A stretch of DNA of 64,000 bases from Ruegeria sp. TM1040 (GTDB lineage Bacteria > Pseudomonadota > Alphaproteobacteria > Rhodobacterales > Rhodobacteraceae). A program made the translations under genes and the position numbers. The notes beneath the pieces are model-generated. The model was not told where the DNA came from, made no database searches, and saw nothing but the letters and a program-made list of their open reading frames with translations. Positions 51,168-60,843 of this stretch are shown piece after piece; the stretch's first letter is position 1; each line of letters opens with the position of its first letter. The stretch spans positions 147,501 through 211,500 of the forward strand of contig NC_008044.1 in NCBI RefSeq assembly GCF_000014065.1, written 5' to 3'.

Positions 51168-51796
51168 TCGGGGAAATCCGCCCCATGCAGGACATCGCAA
51201 AAATGCGGCGGGTGAAAGTCCGGCACATGACGATGGGCCACGTCGGCGCCAAAATTATGCATCGCCGTCATGGGCTTGGCGGCATAGACCTTGATGAGGG
51301 CTTGTTCCATGGCCTTTTTGAACCCCAGTCGAGGGTAGGCGTCAAGCACCTGCTCCATCACTTCTGGGGTGATATGGTCATGCGGCATGACGCCCACATC
51401 GAGCCCCGCGCCGATCTGCACCAAGGCTGCCTCGGGCGACTTTTTTTGCGGGATCGAAAACGTCGTGTGCAGCGCAATCGCATCCCAGACACGGTCGATG
51501 CGGGATTGTTCGACATTTTGCGCCGCAAGGAACTTGGCGGCGGCTTCGGCGGCGTCCACCTCAAAGCGATCTTCTGCCATATAGGTTTCGGTCAGGCCAA
51601 GGTCGTGCAGCATGGCGGCGATGTAAAACAGCTCCGGATCATACTGCGTGCCCGTTGCGCGCGCCGCCAGCGCGCCAAAGATATAGGAGCGGCTGACATG
51701 GTTGTAGAGGAAGGGATCGCTGGCCATGCGCGCCATCTCTTCTGCGGCGGCGCAGAGGGCTGTGTCGGGCGGGGTGACAAGGTCGGTGAGAAGCAT
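51164..51796 (-). CDS. HD-domain hydrolase (cyanamide hydratase-like)
   Basis: A 210-residue HD-superfamily protein. Metal ligands appear as H33 in FLYNHVSRSYIF, HD in AAMLHDLGLTE and H in ALHTTFSIP. The pattern resembles fungal cyanamide hydratase and related HD phosphohydrolases. AGGATAATTCAG precedes the ATG. It forms an operon with the TetR regulator. The substrate is unknown; a toxic nitrile-like or nucleotide substrate are both possible. Confidence 0.85.
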   Translation of the reverse strand: MLLTDLVTPPDTALCAAAEEMARMASDPFLYNHVSRSYIFGALAARATGTQYDPELFYIAAMLHDLGLTETYMAEDRFEVDAAEAAAKFLAAQNVEQSRIDRVWDAIALHTTFSIPQKKSPEAALVQIGAGLDVGVMPHDHITPEVMEQVLDAYPRLGFKKAMEQALIKVYAAKPMTAMHNFGADVAHRHVPDFHPPHFCDVLHGADFPE

Positions 51797-51884
51797 CTGA
51801 ATTATCCTGTACGCAAAGGTTGCACATTTATTATGCGATTCGGTATAAAATAAAAGAGCCGGGCTTCAGATCGCTTGTGACAAA

Positions 51885-51911
51885 AAGAAAAGGCGCCCCG
51901 AAGGGCGCCTT
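51885..51911 (-). terminator. Rho-independent terminator of the fabA-fabB-fabI operon
   Basis: On the minus strand AAGGCGCCC TTCG GGGCGCCTT is a perfect stem with a TTCG tetraloop followed by TTCTTTTTG. It stands 25 bases past the fabI stop. Confidence 0.93.
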
Positions 51912-51935
51912 AAGACCATGATATTATGAGTAATA

Positions 51936-52730
51936 TCAGAGGTGTTCTTGTTGGGGCATGCCAAGCACATGGAAGCCGCCATCAACGCGGATGATCTCGC
52001 CCGTGGTATAGGCGCCCGCGTCGGACGCCAGGTAGACGGCGGTGCCGCCGACGGCCTCAAGCGTGGCGTTCGACCGCAGCGGAGCGTTCTGCTCGGTATG
52101 CTTGTAGGTCTTGCGCGCACCACCGATCGCAGCCCCGGCGAGGGTTTTCATCGGGCCGGGGGAAATCGCATTTACGCGGATGCCATCGGGACCAAGGTCA
52201 TTGGCCAGATAGCGCGTGGCGCTTTCCAATGCGGCCTTGGCCACACCCATCACATTGTAGTTCGGCGTCACGCGATTGGAGCCACCGTAGGTGAGCGTCA
52301 TCATCGTGCCGCCGCCGTTTTCCTGCATCAGCGGGTAGGCGCGGCGCGCCACCTCGATGAAGGAATAGGCAGAGATATCCATGGAGTTCTTGAAGTTCGC
52401 ACGACTGGTGTTGATGAACCGGCCGGTGAGCTCGTTTTTGTCCGAATACGCAATCGCGTGGACAAGGAAATCAATCTTTGGCCAGCGGGCGCCCAGTTGT
52501 GCGAACGCCGTATCCAGCGAGGCATCGTCGGTGACATCCACGTCCACCATGAAGTCGCTGTCCACCGAGGCCGCAAGCGGCTCAAGACGTTTGCCGAAGG
52601 CTTCGCCCTGGTAGGTAAAGGCCAGCTCGGCCCCTGCCTCATGCATCGCCTTGGCGATCCCCCAAGCGATAGAGCGTTCGTTTGCAACGCCCATGATCAG
52701 GCCCCGTTTGCCGGTCAATACTCCAGTCAC
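51936..52730 (-). CDS. fabI: Enoyl-[acyl-carrier-protein] reductase (NADH) FabI
   Basis: A 264-residue SDR-fold enzyme that reduces trans-2-enoyl-ACP in fatty-acid elongation. The cofactor region is GLIMGVANERSIAWG, and the catalytic pair is Y-x6-K in NYNVMGVAKAALE. The C-terminus has TGEIIRVDGGFHVLGM. The start codon is GTG at 52730, six bases after fabB, with AAGGAA as ribosome site. Last gene of the fabA-fabB-fabI operon. Confidence 0.96.
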   Translation of the reverse strand: MTGVLTGKRGLIMGVANERSIAWGIAKAMHEAGAELAFTYQGEAFGKRLEPLAASVDSDFMVDVDVTDDASLDTAFAQLGARWPKIDFLVHAIAYSDKNELTGRFINTSRANFKNSMDISAYSFIEVARRAYPLMQENGGGTMMTLTYGGSNRVTPNYNVMGVAKAALESATRYLANDLGPDGIRVNAISPGPMKTLAGAAIGGARKTYKHTEQNAPLRSNATLEAVGGTAVYLASDAGAYTTGEIIRVDGGFHVLGMPQQEHL

Positions 52731-52735
52731 GGTCG

Positions 52736-53965
52736 TTATTCCTTGTACTTACTCAGAACCATGGAGCCGTTGGTGCCGCCAAAGCCGAAGCTGTTGGTCA
52801 TGACACTGTCGAGTCCCGCGTTTTCAACATATTGTGTGGCCACTTCGCCCTCTTCGATGCCCTCTGCGAGGGTCTCGACGTTGATGGACGGCGTGATGAA
52901 ATCATTGTCGAGCATCAAGAGGCAGAAGATTGCCTCCAGAGCGCCTGCCGCACCCTGCGCATGGCCGGTCATGGATTTGGTCGAGGAAATTGGCGGCACA
53001 TTGCCGGCGCCAAAGACACGGCGCGCGGCTTCGACTTCGCCGACATCGCCCACCGGCGTCGAGGTGCCATGCGCGTTGATATAAGACACCTTGCGCCCCT
53101 CGGGTAGGGTTTGCAGGGCCAGTCGCATCGCGCGCTCGCCGCCCTCGCCGGACGGTGCGACCATGTCGTGCCCATCGGAAGTCGCAGCAAAGCCGGTGAC
53201 TTCTGCATAGATCTTGGCGCCCCGCGCCAACGCGTGTTCGAGATCCTCGAGCACCACGATGCCGCCACCGCCCGAGATCACAAAACCATCGCGGTCCTGA
53301 TCGAACGCGCGGGAGGCTTTTTCGGGGGTTTCGTTGTATTTGGAGGACATCGCGCCCATGGCGTCAAAGAGGCAGGACAGGGTCCAATCCAGTTCCTCGC
53401 CACCACCGGCAAACATCACGTCCTGCTTGCCCATCATGATCTGCTCTGCTGCGTTGCCGATGCAGTGCAGCGATGTGGAGCAGGCCGAGGTGATGGAGTA
53501 GTTGATGCCCTTGATCTTGTAGGCAGTCGCAAGGTTGGCCGAGATCGTAGAGGACATGCACTTTGGCACTGCGAAGGGCCCGATGCGCTTGGTTGCGCCG
53601 GTTTTCAGCACGGTCTGATGCGCGGTCAGCATTGAGGACGTGGATGGCCCGCCAGAGCCTGCCACCAGACCGGTGCGCTCGTTGACGACCTGATCTTCGG
53701 AGAGGCCCGCATCTGCAATCGCCTGGCCCATTGCGATATGGGCATAGGCCGCACCGGGGCCCATGAAGCGCAGGGTGCGCTTGTCCACGTGCTCGGCAGG
53801 GTCGATTTTCAGCGTGCCTGCGATCTGGCTGCGAAAGCCATGCTCCGCCATCTCTTCGCTGGCGACAATCCCGGACTTTCCGGCCCGTAGGGAGGCGATG
53901 ACCTCTTCGGCATTGTTCCCGATCGAGGAGACAATCCCCAAGCCGGTGACGACGACGCGACGCAT
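52736..53965 (-). CDS. fabB: 3-oxoacyl-[acyl-carrier-protein] synthase I FabB
   Basis: A 409-residue condensing enzyme essential for unsaturated fatty-acid synthesis. Nucleophile C162 is in SACSTSLHCIG, the first His in INAHGTSTPVGD and the second in STKSMTGHAQGA; NSFGFGGTNGS closes the fold. The start at 53965 follows AGGAG; a longer frame to 54034 has no support. It follows fabA after 83 bases. Confidence 0.96.
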   Translation of the reverse strand: MRRVVVTGLGIVSSIGNNAEEVIASLRAGKSGIVASEEMAEHGFRSQIAGTLKIDPAEHVDKRTLRFMGPGAAYAHIAMGQAIADAGLSEDQVVNERTGLVAGSGGPSTSSMLTAHQTVLKTGATKRIGPFAVPKCMSSTISANLATAYKIKGINYSITSACSTSLHCIGNAAEQIMMGKQDVMFAGGGEELDWTLSCLFDAMGAMSSKYNETPEKASRAFDQDRDGFVISGGGGIVVLEDLEHALARGAKIYAEVTGFAATSDGHDMVAPSGEGGERAMRLALQTLPEGRKVSYINAHGTSTPVGDVGEVEAARRVFGAGNVPPISSTKSMTGHAQGAAGALEAIFCLLMLDNDFITPSINVETLAEGIEEGEVATQYVENAGLDSVMTNSFGFGGTNGSMVLSKYKE

Positions 53966-54047
53966 ATTGCGTACTCCTGTAACTGGTGTGAAGGGGGCGC
54001 ACCCCAATTGGAGGGCTCTGGGGGCCCGAGGCAATCCGACAGGCGGA

Positions 54048-54557
54048 TCAGCTCTCGGACAGAGCCACCTTCATGTCCTTAACCTGATAGATCACTTCTC
54101 CATCGGCTTCCACGATCCCGTCTGCGACGCCCATGGTCAAGCGGCGGGTCTGGATTGCCTTGGTGAAATCGACGCGATAGGTCAGCATTTTGCGATCCGG
54201 TCGCACCATGCCGGTCAATTTGACCTCCCCAACGCCAAGCGCGTAGCCGCGTCCCTGCCAGCCGCGCCAGCCAAGGTTAAAGCCCGTGAGCTGCCACAGA
54301 CCATCGAGTCCGAGACAGCCGGGCATGATCGGGTTGCCGGGGAAGTGACAGTCAAAGAACCACAGGTCCGGGGTGATGTCGAATTCGGCGAGGATATGGC
54401 CTTTGCCATGCTCGCCCCCATCCGCGCTCACCTCGGTGATGCGGTCCATCATCAGCATCGGCGGAGCAGGCAATTGTGCGTTGCCGGGTCCAAACAGCTC
54501 GCCTCTTGCGCATTTAAGCAGGTCTTCTTTGTCAAAGCTGTTGGGGTATTGGGCCAT
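54048..54557 (-). CDS. fabA: 3-hydroxydecanoyl-[acyl-carrier-protein] dehydratase/isomerase FabA
   Basis: A 169-residue hot-dog enzyme that dehydrates and isomerises C10 intermediates, the branch point to unsaturated fatty acids. Catalytic H71 lies in [13 protein letters not shown] and D85 in GLDGLWQL. The start at 54557 follows GGAG. It leads the fabA-fabB-fabI operon and is divergent from irr across 227 bases, a conserved arrangement in Rhodobacterales. Confidence 0.96.
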   Translation of the reverse strand: MAQYPNSFDKEDLLKCARGELFGPGNAQLPAPPMLMMDRITEVSADGGEHGKGHILAEFDITPDLWFFDCHFPGNPIMPGCLGLDGLWQLTGFNLGWRGWQGRGYALGVGEVKLTGMVRPDRKMLTYRVDFTKAIQTRRLTMGVADGIVEADGEVIYQVKDMKVALSES

Positions 54558-54722
54558 GTGCGGGGCAACTCCTGCCTGTGGGTCTGAATATAGGTTCAAC
54601 GCCCCCATTAACATCGCGTTCACATGTCCTGCAAGGGGAGCGCGATGCCGCAAGTGCAAAGGTCTTTGGCCGAGTAAGGTCCGGCCCGTGCCGCGCAGCG
54701 GAGACGTTTTTTGCAAATCCGT

Positions 54723-54752
54723 TTGAAAAAAGGCAGGATAGTGCGATATAAG
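54723..54752 (+). promoter_or_regulatory. Candidate sigma-70 promoter of irr
   Basis: TTGAAA (54723-54728) and TATAAG (54747-54752) are separated by 18 bases, 33 bases before the irr ATG. The leader ends with GGAAGGTGAG as ribosome site. No clear iron-control element motif was found. Confidence 0.5.
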
Positions 54753-54784
54753 CCTGAGGTCGCAATGAATGCTAGGAAGGTGAG

Positions 54785-55213
54785 ATGACACCGACCCATG
54801 AAGAGAATGCCAACAAGTGGCTGATGGAGGCGGGCCTGCGCCCGACTCGGCAGCGCGTGACGCTGGCTGCTCTGCTCATCGGCGATGGACAGCACCGCCA
54901 TGTGACCGCAGAAAGCCTGTTCGACGCCGCCAAAGATGATGGCGCCGCCGTCTCGCTGGCGACGGTCTACAATACTTTGCGCGCTTTTTGCGATGCGGGC
55001 GTGCTTCAGGAAATCACTGTGGATGGCTCCAAGAGCTATTTCGACACCAATGTGCATGACCACCCCCATTACTATTGGGAAGGCGAGGGACGTGTGTCCG
55101 ATGCCCCGTCCGAAGAATTGGTCATTCAATCCTTGCCGGAGCCGCCCGAAGGCATGGAAATCGCTTCTGTAGATGTGGTGATCCGCCTGCGTCACAAGGC
55201 CGAACGCGGCTGA
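54785..55213 (+). CDS. irr: Iron response regulator Irr (Fur family)
   Basis: A 142-residue Fur-superfamily repressor. It has the winged helix ([28 protein letters not shown]) and the Irr-type histidine segments HRHVTAE and HDHPHYYWE, but none of the CxxC zinc pairs of Fur. Irr senses haem status and represses iron-using genes under low iron in alphaproteobacteria. It is divergent from fabA. The 144-base gap downstream shows nothing notable. Confidence 0.92.
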   Translation: MTPTHEENANKWLMEAGLRPTRQRVTLAALLIGDGQHRHVTAESLFDAAKDDGAAVSLATVYNTLRAFCDAGVLQEITVDGSKSYFDTNVHDHPHYYWEGEGRVSDAPSEELVIQSLPEPPEGMEIASVDVVIRLRHKAERG

Positions 55214-55357
55214 AAGGGGCCTGGCTTCGGGTGCGTTACTCCCGCGGTATAGAGCTCAGACCTGAAAAAAAGGGGCTCTGCCTCCTCGGTGCTTTTGAAC
55301 CTCACCCACGAGGTGTTTTGGAAAAGGTGAAGGAGCAATGCGCCGGACCGCGCAGGC

Positions 55358-56227
55358 TCAGAACCATTGTCCCGGCTCCATCAACCCAAGATCAAGAAGC
55401 TGACGGGAGTGCCACTCAAACGGGGCGGAGTTGTGCCATTTGAAGCTCTGAATGTCGAAGGTCGATCCGGGGTTGCGCTTCAGTGCTTTGGCGGCGCGGA
55501 AGGAACAGATCGCGGCCGTCAGATTGTGATGCCACGGACAAGAGTAGGTGTTGTATTCCTGATCGTTGAAGGTGTGATCCGATTGTAGCGTCAGATCAGG
55601 TTTGGCCTGAAACAGCGCAATGCGGTCGATTTTACGGCTTGTTTCGGGGATGTGCTCCTCGTGCCGCCAGCGGATGCCACCAAAAAAGTCAAGCTGGCGT
55701 TCCCGGGGATGCCCTGTTTCGGGATCTTTGCGCCCCTGCGCGTAATAGCCGGACTTGTCCAGATGCGCGTTTTCGATTGAGACCGCACCGGGGTGGGCCG
55801 CGAGGTCGCCTGCGTAGAGGTCGATCACATATGTCAGCATCGCATTGCGGCGCTCTTCGGTGTGGAATGTCAACATTTCGCTGACGGTCCGGGTCTCGCA
55901 GAACGGGTAGAAGAGGTATTCGCTGTTGTAGCAGTAGTAGAGCCAGCATCCCGGCGTGGCGGCCGCGATGATCTGGTTCATGGCCATGGTCACCGAATTT
56001 GCGCTGCTACAGTCATAGGGCACGCGATGGATCAGGGGCGCGACGTCTTCGGGGATGTCGAAGGCGTCCGGCATCAGCGCGACCACGGCCTTGAAGCCGC
56101 AGTTCAGGTGGTGACGCAGGGTCGTGCCGATTTCCACCTCGTCCTCGATAAAGATCAGCGCGACCGGCCCTTTGGAAAGAATGGGTTTGCCTGTCTGAAG
56201 AAAATCCCCCAGCGCGCGATAATGCAT
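55358..56227 (-). CDS. Glycosyltransferase family 2-like protein
   Basis: A 289-residue soluble protein matching a family common in Rhodobacteraceae and labelled glycosyltransferase 2-like. [19 protein letters not shown] forms the first Rossmann strand and helix; [21 protein letters not shown] and [20 protein letters not shown] are family blocks. The classical DxD motif is not obvious. The start at 56227 follows AGGACAGG. Target sugar or acceptor is unknown, and it stands alone, divergent from miaB. Confidence 0.75.
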   Translation of the reverse strand: MHYRALGDFLQTGKPILSKGPVALIFIEDEVEIGTTLRHHLNCGFKAVVALMPDAFDIPEDVAPLIHRVPYDCSSANSVTMAMNQIIAAATPGCWLYYCYNSEYLFYPFCETRTVSEMLTFHTEERRNAMLTYVIDLYAGDLAAHPGAVSIENAHLDKSGYYAQGRKDPETGHPRERQLDFFGGIRWRHEEHIPETSRKIDRIALFQAKPDLTLQSDHTFNDQEYNTYSCPWHHNLTAAICSFRAAKALKRNPGSTFDIQSFKWHNSAPFEWHSRQLLDLGLMEPGQWF

Positions 56228-56391
56228 CGGGCCTGTCCTTATGCTCTGCTCTGGCTTCGCTGCCGAGCGCCTTCTGGTCTTTGACGACAAAATCGGGTAA
56301 TTGCCCTGCCATTGCAAGCGGCCTAAATCCGCGCTATGCGCAGCCGCTGGTTATTCCGCCTTGGCCCATCCCGAAAAAGGTAGCTCACGTC

Positions 56392-57714
56392 ATGTCCGCG
56401 CCCAAGAAACTCTATATCAAGACCTACGGCTGTCAGATGAACGTCTATGACAGCGAACGCATGGCCGAGACTTTGGGCGGGCAGGGGTATGTGGAGACAC
56501 AGACGCCTGATGATGCGGATATGATCCTGCTCAATACATGCCACATCCGCGAGAAGGCTGCGGAAAAGGTCTATTCCGAACTTGGGCGCTTCAAAGGGCT
56601 GAAGGCCGAAAAACCTGATCTCAAGATCGGCGTGGCGGGTTGCGTCGCCCAGGCCGAGGGTGAGGAAATCATGCGCCGCCAGCCCCTGGTGGATCTCGTG
56701 GTCGGCCCGCAAAGCTACCACCGTCTGCCGGAAATGGAGGCCAAGGCCGGCACCGGGGAGAAGGTGCTCGACACCGATTTCCCCGAGGAAGACAAATTTG
56801 AAAAGCTGAAGCGCCGCCCCAAGGCCAAGCGTGGACCCACCGCGTTTTTGACTGTGCAGGAAGGCTGCGACAAATTCTGCGCCTTCTGTGTTGTGCCCTA
56901 TACTCGCGGTGCAGAGGTGTCGCGTCCGGTGGATCGCGTGTTGCGCGAGGCAGAGGATCTGGTCGAGCGCGGCGTGCGCGAGATCACTTTGTTGGGCCAG
57001 AACGTCAATGCCTATCACGGCGCTGGGCCCAACGGAGACATGACACTGGCCCAGTTGATCTGGGAGCTCGACAAGATCGACGGGTTGGAGCGGATCCGGT
57101 TTACCACCTCGCACCCCAATGACATGATGGACGATCTCATCGAGGCGCATGGCACGTGCAAGAAGCTGATGCCCTATCTGCATCTGCCGGTGCAGGCCGG
57201 ATCAGACAAGATCCTGAAACGGATGAACCGCAGCCACACCGCCGAAAGCTATATTCGCCTGATCGAGCGCATCCGCGCGGCGCGTCCGGACATTTTGATC
57301 TCGGGCGATTTTATTGTCGGTTTCCCGGAAGAGACCGAAGAGGATTTCCAGGCCACGCTCGATCTGGTGGAAGAAGTGAAATACGGGACCGCCTATTCCT
57401 TCAAATATTCCACCCGCCCGGGCACCCCTGCGGCGGAGCGTGCGCAAGTCGATCCCAAAGAAGCGGATGACCGGTTGCAGCGTCTGCAGGCCGTGCTGAC
57501 GCGTCAGCAGAGGGAGGTGCAGGACAGCATGGTGGGACGCGAACTGGGCGTGTTGTTTGAAAAGGCCGGGCGCTTTGCGGGGCAGATGGTCGGCAAGTCT
57601 GATTATCTGCATGCCGTTCATGTGGCCGATTGTGACGCCAAGATCGGTGATCTGCGCCGCGTGCGGATCGTCTCTTCCGGGGCGAACTCGCTGGCAGGTG
57701 AACTGATCGACTGA
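56392..57714 (+). CDS. miaB: tRNA-2-methylthio-N6-dimethylallyladenosine synthase MiaB
   Basis: A 440-residue radical-SAM methylthiotransferase acting on A37 of tRNA. The N-terminal cluster cysteines are C14 (KTYGCQMN), one in LNTCHIRE and one in VAGCVAQ. The radical-SAM triad is C159-x3-C163-x2-C166 in GCDKFCAFC, and a TRAM domain ends the protein. The start at 56392 is set by the conserved opening [19 protein letters not shown] lies upstream. A strong terminator follows. Confidence 0.96.
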   Translation: MSAPKKLYIKTYGCQMNVYDSERMAETLGGQGYVETQTPDDADMILLNTCHIREKAAEKVYSELGRFKGLKAEKPDLKIGVAGCVAQAEGEEIMRRQPLVDLVVGPQSYHRLPEMEAKAGTGEKVLDTDFPEEDKFEKLKRRPKAKRGPTAFLTVQEGCDKFCAFCVVPYTRGAEVSRPVDRVLREAEDLVERGVREITLLGQNVNAYHGAGPNGDMTLAQLIWELDKIDGLERIRFTTSHPNDMMDDLIEAHGTCKKLMPYLHLPVQAGSDKILKRMNRSHTAESYIRLIERIRAARPDILISGDFIVGFPEETEEDFQATLDLVEEVKYGTAYSFKYSTRPGTPAAERAQVDPKEADDRLQRLQAVLTRQQREVQDSMVGRELGVLFEKAGRFAGQMVGKSDYLHAVHVADCDAKIGDLRRVRIVSSGANSLAGELID

Positions 57715-57743
57715 CATCCCTCAGCAAGTATCCCCAAAAATGG

Positions 57744-57778
57744 GGGCGCTGCCGAAGTTGGCAGCGCCCTTTCTTTTT
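57744..57778 (+). terminator. Rho-independent terminator of miaB
   Basis: GGGCGCTGCC pairs perfectly with GGCAGCGCCC around a six-base loop and is followed by TTTCTTTTT. The next 280 bases (57780-58058) contain no recognisable gene and presumably hold the promoter of the OmpA-like gene. Confidence 0.94.
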
Positions 57779-58058
57779 GCCTGTGTCGAGGACTTGCTCT
57801 GAAGTGGCGCTTTTATGCGGCGCGACTCAGTTTTGCGCGCGACCGGGGTCACTTTATTGCCAAATCATTGATTGAGTTCTTGGCGTGGGCAATGCGGCAC
57901 ATGCCCTGAAATTGTTTCTCAGGGCGGCCTTTCTTTGGGCGAACTTCGCGCTTTAACGCCCTCAGATTCAGGGAAAATTAGGATAAACTGTAGATGTAAT
58001 TAGGACCGGGGAAGCCAGAAGGACTTCTCTCAAGTGGGCCAACCGAAGGAAGCCTGTT

Positions 58059-58637
58059 GTGTTTGACCAAGTATTCGCCAAGACCTCTGCGGTCCTCGCT
58101 TGCGTTGGATTTTCCATCGTGCTCAGCGGGGCCTCTCCTGCATTGGCGCAGGATGGAAACCAGATCCGCGCAGAGCGGTATGTCCCGACAATTTGGGTTG
58201 ACCCCGATGGGTGCGAACATTGGGTCATGGATGATGGCGCCGAGGGCTATATGACCACTCATATGACCCCGGATGGCAAGCCTGTCTGCCGTCGCGGTCA
58301 GTTGTGTGGCATGATGCCGACGGATCAGTTCTTCCCCACCAATGGTAGCACCGTGAATGCCGCAGGGCGCAAGCGACTGCAGGAGTGGTTTCAAAGCGTG
58401 ATGCCCGGAACCCGGTCCTTTGTTGTGGCGGGTCATACCGACAGCCGCGCATCTGACGAATACAACATGGCCTTGTCGCAGCGCCGCGCTGACGCGGTGG
58501 CGCAGATCGGTCGCTCTGTTGGGGCGCGGATCAAGGATGTGCGTGCCTATGGCGAGCGCAGCCCGCGTGTTCCCAACCGCGGCGCGGCCAATCTGGCACA
58601 GAACCGCCGTGTTGAAATCTACTGCATCCGCCGCTGA
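58059..58637 (+). CDS. OmpA-family exported protein
   Basis: A 192-residue envelope protein. The signal peptide ends at SGASPALA. A short motif region (about 44-77, WVDPDGCEHWVMDDG) is followed by an OmpA-like peptidoglycan-binding domain (about 90-190, FVVAGHTDSRASDEYNMALSQRRA, NRRVEIYC). The start is GTG at 58059 after GAAGGA. The motif region recurs in the next gene, which lies 11 bases downstream, so the two are likely cotranscribed and functionally linked. Confidence 0.88.
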   Translation: MFDQVFAKTSAVLACVGFSIVLSGASPALAQDGNQIRAERYVPTIWVDPDGCEHWVMDDGAEGYMTTHMTPDGKPVCRRGQLCGMMPTDQFFPTNGSTVNAAGRKRLQEWFQSVMPGTRSFVVAGHTDSRASDEYNMALSQRRADAVAQIGRSVGARIKDVRAYGERSPRVPNRGAANLAQNRRVEIYCIRR

Positions 58638-58648
58638 GGACCCAGACT

Positions 58649-58954
58649 ATGAAAACCACCAAGGCAATTGCCATCTTGATGCTTGGCCTTTCGCTTGCCG
58701 CCTGTAGTGACAATGGCGACAAAACGCGTGACCGGAACTTCTTTGACGGTGGCGATGGGGATCTGGCCGGCCTGGTAGCCGGGATCTGGGTTGACCCGCA
58801 AGGGTGTGAACACTGGATCGTGGATGACGGGGTCGAGGGGTATCTTGATCCGCGGCGCACGCCCGATGGCCGCCCGGTGTGCAACAGCGATCTGCCGCGC
58901 AATACGGCTTCCGGTCCGTTCAAAAGCGGCTCGAGGTTTGCAGACCCCATCTGA
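58649..58954 (+). CDS. Small lipoprotein sharing a motif with the upstream OmpA-like protein
   Basis: A 101-residue lipoprotein with lipobox LAAC at 17-20. The mature part contains WVDPQGCEHWIVDDGVEGY and TPDGRPVC, nearly identical to the N-terminal region of the neighbour (WVDPDGCEHW, DDGAEGY, TPDGKPVC). No other domain is present. The pair looks like a duplication of one motif attached to a membrane anchor and to a peptidoglycan binder. Function unknown. Confidence 0.83.
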   Translation: MKTTKAIAILMLGLSLAACSDNGDKTRDRNFFDGGDGDLAGLVAGIWVDPQGCEHWIVDDGVEGYLDPRRTPDGRPVCNSDLPRNTASGPFKSGSRFADPI

Positions 58955-59169
58955 TCCCCCCTGCGGGCATCGGCATGCAAGAGGACGGACATGACCATAG
59001 AAGGGCGGCTCCTCAGTGGCGCTGCCCATTTCTTTGTGGGGCATATTTGAGCGCAAGATCAGAGAATGTTTCAGTTCCGTGAAATCCGGCCCCTGTTTTG
59101 GGAGGGGGCCTTGCGCGTGCGCGCGCGGAGAGGCAGACTGAGAGGGCAATACCAAAACAGGAGAGCCGT

Positions 59170-60186
59170 TTGGCCACCAGTGTTCTGCCCCCGTCCTCCG
59201 AGCACGCCCAGCCACCCGAAGTGCTGCTGGAATTTCCTGACAATCGACTGCTGATAGAGCTTTGTGGCGAATTCGACCGCAATCTTGCGGAGATCGAGCA
59301 GCGCCTGGGCGTTCAGATCGTGCGACGTGGCAATCAATTGATCGTACATGGCGATGCCGACATGCGTCAGCAGGCCGGAGAGTTGTTGCAGGTGCTTTAC
59401 GAGCGCCTCGAGAGCGGCCGTCCCGTGGAGCGTGAGGACATCGATCGCGAAATCCGTCTGGATCGTTCGGATGAAGATGGCGGCGCCGGTCCCGATAGCC
59501 AATTGGAGATGTTTTCCGGCGGCAAGGTCGAGATCAAGACACGCAAAAAGCTGGTGGAGCCGCGCACCGATGCGCAGAAGGTCTATGTGAAGAACCTCTT
59601 TGAGCATGAGATGGCCTTTGGCATCGGACCTGCGGGCACCGGCAAGACCTACCTGGCCGTGGCGGTGGGCGTGTCGATGTTCATTCAGGGGCATGTGGAC
59701 AAGATCATCCTGTGTCGTCCAGCGGTTGAGGCGGGTGAGCGTCTCGGGTTCCTGCCGGGCACGCAGGAGGAAAAAGTCGATCCCTACATGCAGCCGCTCT
59801 ATGATGCGCTGAACGACTTTCTGCCGGGCAAGCAATTGGCAAAGCTGAAGGAAGAAAAGACCATCGAGATCGCGCCGCTGGCCTTCATGCGCGGGCGCAC
59901 CCTGTCCAATGCCTTTGTGGTGCTGGATGAGGCACAAAACGCCACCACCATGCAGATGAAGATGTTCCTGACCCGTCTGGGCGAGGGATCACGTATGGTG
60001 ATTACGGGGGACCGTTCGCAGGTTGACCTGCCACGCGGGGTGCAGTCGGGGCTTCAGGATGCGGAGCGCCTGCTCTCGCCGATCCCCAAGATCTCGTTCA
60101 ATTATTTTACCGCCAAGGACGTGGTACGCCATCCGCTGGTCGCGGCCATCATCGAAGCCTACGACAAGGACGAAAACTCCGCCTGA
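59170..60186 (+). CDS. PhoH-family ATPase
   Basis: A 338-residue cytoplasmic ATPase. Walker A is GIGPAGTGKTYLAVA, Walker B is FVVLDEAQNATTMQMKM and the family block VDLPRGVQSGL is present. An N-terminal KH-like segment (EIEQRLGVQIVRRGNQ) suggests RNA binding. Its place before ybeY, corC and lnt is conserved in alphaproteobacteria and points to a role in rRNA maturation or RNA metabolism. The start is TTG at 59170, six bases after AGGAG; a GNAT gene intervenes on the other strand. Confidence 0.92.
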   Translation: MATSVLPPSSEHAQPPEVLLEFPDNRLLIELCGEFDRNLAEIEQRLGVQIVRRGNQLIVHGDADMRQQAGELLQVLYERLESGRPVEREDIDREIRLDRSDEDGGAGPDSQLEMFSGGKVEIKTRKKLVEPRTDAQKVYVKNLFEHEMAFGIGPAGTGKTYLAVAVGVSMFIQGHVDKIILCRPAVEAGERLGFLPGTQEEKVDPYMQPLYDALNDFLPGKQLAKLKEEKTIEIAPLAFMRGRTLSNAFVVLDEAQNATTMQMKMFLTRLGEGSRMVITGDRSQVDLPRGVQSGLQDAERLLSPIPKISFNYFTAKDVVRHPLVAAIIEAYDKDENSA

Positions 60187-60204
60187 ATACTCCATGAGTA
60201 TACT

Positions 60205-60252
60205 CCGACCTTGAGCCTCCGCCCCGGTTAAAGGTGGGGGATGCAAGGTCGG
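60205..60252. terminator. Long inverted repeat between phoH and the GNAT gene
   Basis: CCGACCTTG (60205-60213) pairs exactly with CAAGGTCGG (60244-60252), and CCCC/GGGG pairs add to the stem inside. It stands between convergent genes. There is no T-run, so it is a weak or Rho-linked terminator, or a 3'-protecting stem. Confidence 0.5.
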
Positions 60253-60289
60253 ATGCCTCCGGCAGGACATCTTGAGAGATCGGGAAGAC

Positions 60290-60769
60290 CTAGCCCGCGC
60301 ATGCATAGCGCATAAAAGCGCTTTCTGGATGCGCAGTGTAGTCGCCAAATGGTGCGCAATACGTGTAGCCGAGGCGCTCATAGAGCGCACGGGCGGCATC
60401 AAAGGCTGGCAACTGGTCTGAACCTGTCTCGAGGAACAGGGTTCTTGCACCGGATTGTGCGGCAAAGGCGTGCAGCCTGAGCATGAGGGCACGGGCAATG
60501 CCGCGTCCGCGAGCGCTGGCGGCCACATGCACGGATTTGACTTCCATCTGGCCTTGTCCAAGGTCCTTGAGAGCGCCACAGCCAACTGCAATGTCGTTGT
60601 CATATGCGGCGAAGAAGTGGATCTCCGGGGCTTTGAGCGCGTCGAGATCCAGCGCGTGACAGGCTTCGGGCGAGCTGGTGGTCGAGGTATGTTTCAGATG
60701 CGCTTCCAGTAGTGGTTTTACGGGGGCGCTGGCGGGATCTGCAGGGCGAATATCAAGCGCTGTGGGCAT
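60290..60769 (-). CDS. GNAT-family N-acetyltransferase
   Basis: A 159-residue acetyltransferase. The acetyl-CoA loop is in VHVAASARGRGIARALMLRL (motif A), and the C-terminal YERLGYTYCAPFGDY follows. It resembles small-molecule or amino-acid acetyltransferases such as those named YsnE-like. AAGGA precedes the ATG. It is on the opposite strand, inserted between phoH and ybeY. Substrate unknown. Confidence 0.87.
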   Translation of the reverse strand: MPTALDIRPADPASAPVKPLLEAHLKHTSTTSSPEACHALDLDALKAPEIHFFAAYDNDIAVGCGALKDLGQGQMEVKSVHVAASARGRGIARALMLRLHAFAAQSGARTLFLETGSDQLPAFDAARALYERLGYTYCAPFGDYTAHPESAFMRYACAG

Positions 60770-60843
60770 CGATGGGGTCCTTCATAGGGCGGGTGCTTTC
60801 AAAGGTTCTTTTTTTCCGGGGCGGGTCAAGCTATGGCGGCAGG

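Noticed and set aside
59087-59110. GGCCCC...GGGGGCC hairpin upstream of phoH as a terminator of the lipoprotein gene.
   Set aside because: There is no T-run and the stem is short with a long loop, so a terminator call is not supported.
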